From CAZCAC01 sp964496575 (GTDB lineage: Bacteria; Planctomycetota; UBA1135; GCA-002686595): a stretch of 64,000 bases of DNA. Made by a program: the position numbers and the translations under genes. The stretch covers positions 8,035 to 72,034 of the forward strand of contig CAZCAC010000037.1 of NCBI GenBank assembly GCA_964496575.1, written 5' to 3'. Below, piece by piece: positions 63,811 to 64,000 of the stretch; position 1 is the first letter of the stretch; the number at the start of each line of letters is the position of its first letter. The notes beneath the pieces are model-generated. The model had not been told where the DNA came from. It ran no database searches and worked only from the letters and a program-made list of their open reading frames with translations.

Positions 63811-64000
63811 TACGCGATTCCGTATCACTCGAAGGTCACCAGCACTGGCCCCTCTCATTGGACCCGCCCCCCCCGAGGAGGACCCACCCTCCACCTGAGG
63901 AGATCCACCGGTCGCCACCGCCTGTCCACGAGCCCGATCGCCATCGCCGGCGTTCTCCCTCCTTTCTTCGCCTCGGCGTTGGTCATCGGTCGCACGTAGT
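63811..64000. other. Window end without recognised gene
   Basis: No open frame with protein-like composition was found in either strand over the last 190 bp; the minus-strand frames contain early stops. A gene may begin beyond the window. Confidence 0.5.

Noticed and set aside
63826..64000. Minus-strand open frame at the right edge
   Set aside because: The frame ending VLVTFE has an in-frame stop about ten codons upstream, so it does not extend out of the window.

Overview
The window is a high-GC bacterial chromosomal segment with mostly long, densely packed genes on both strands. The style suggests the Planctomycetota, possibly a marine lineage related to Saltatorellus/Poly30-like genomes. 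Pointers are an FG-GAP repeat protein with a Cys-containing C-terminal domain, several large carboxypeptidase-regulatory-like surface proteins, a PDZ/toroid (DUF6288-like) protein, a beta-helix choice-of-anchor-Q protein, ECF sigma/anti-sigma pairs and weak ribosome binding sites. This is an inference from family content; Myxococcota or another PVC/FCB-type lineage cannot be excluded. I found no rRNA, tRNA, CRISPR array, transposase or phage gene.

Layout. 1-4774 (minus): gltX, a zinc-finger anti-sigma-like protein, an FG-GAP secreted protein and the start of a metallophosphoesterase. 4926-14922: adenosine deaminase, an FHA-transmembrane-trypsin-like protease, queF, two divergent polytopic membrane proteins of glycosyltransferase type and a beta-helix protein. 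15045-22558: a heavy-metal (probably Cu/Ag) efflux operon, with a Cys-rich secreted peptide followed by CusC-, CusB- and CusA-like proteins. 22608-26688: a small cluster of a B12-binding-type radical SAM enzyme, a GNAT-like protein and a radical SAM/SPASM enzyme. 26954-33320: a lipoprotein, cobalamin-dependent methionine synthase (metH), a tiny secreted peptide antisense to the metH end, and an M28 aminopeptidase lipoprotein. 33529-35843: a flotillin and an NfeD-like protein. 36197-39970: a hemerythrin-domain protein and had-oah-dch, three consecutive enzymes of lower benzoyl-CoA degradation, with no benzoyl-CoA reductase in view. 40461-48117: a frame-interrupted secreted protein, a large M16 peptidase and a fatty-acyl-AMP ligase / carrier protein / acyltransferase operon. 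48440-50839: an unusual two-gene unit whose first product carries a sigma-70-region-2-like stretch. 50876-58752 (minus): a PDZ/toroid protein, two tandem carboxypeptidase-regulatory-like proteins (one with a frame break in a G8 run), a small conserved unknown protein and monomeric NADP-isocitrate dehydrogenase. 59072-63810: an ECF sigma/anti-sigma pair, then a carbamoyltransferase (frame-broken), an SGNH hydrolase and a DUF5989-like membrane peptide.

Non-coding structure is a main point of interest. A ~121-bp element with two internal hairpins occurs three times (25603, 35860, and inverted at 45287). Two strong hairpins at 33460 and 39988 share the same TCAGTCA/TGACTGA ends. Two CTCTGTG-type low-complexity tracts lie between convergent gene ends at 6105 and 33345. 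Three genes (40461, 54265, 60419) each need removal of one base to read through, which is either assembly noise or genuine decay or slippage.
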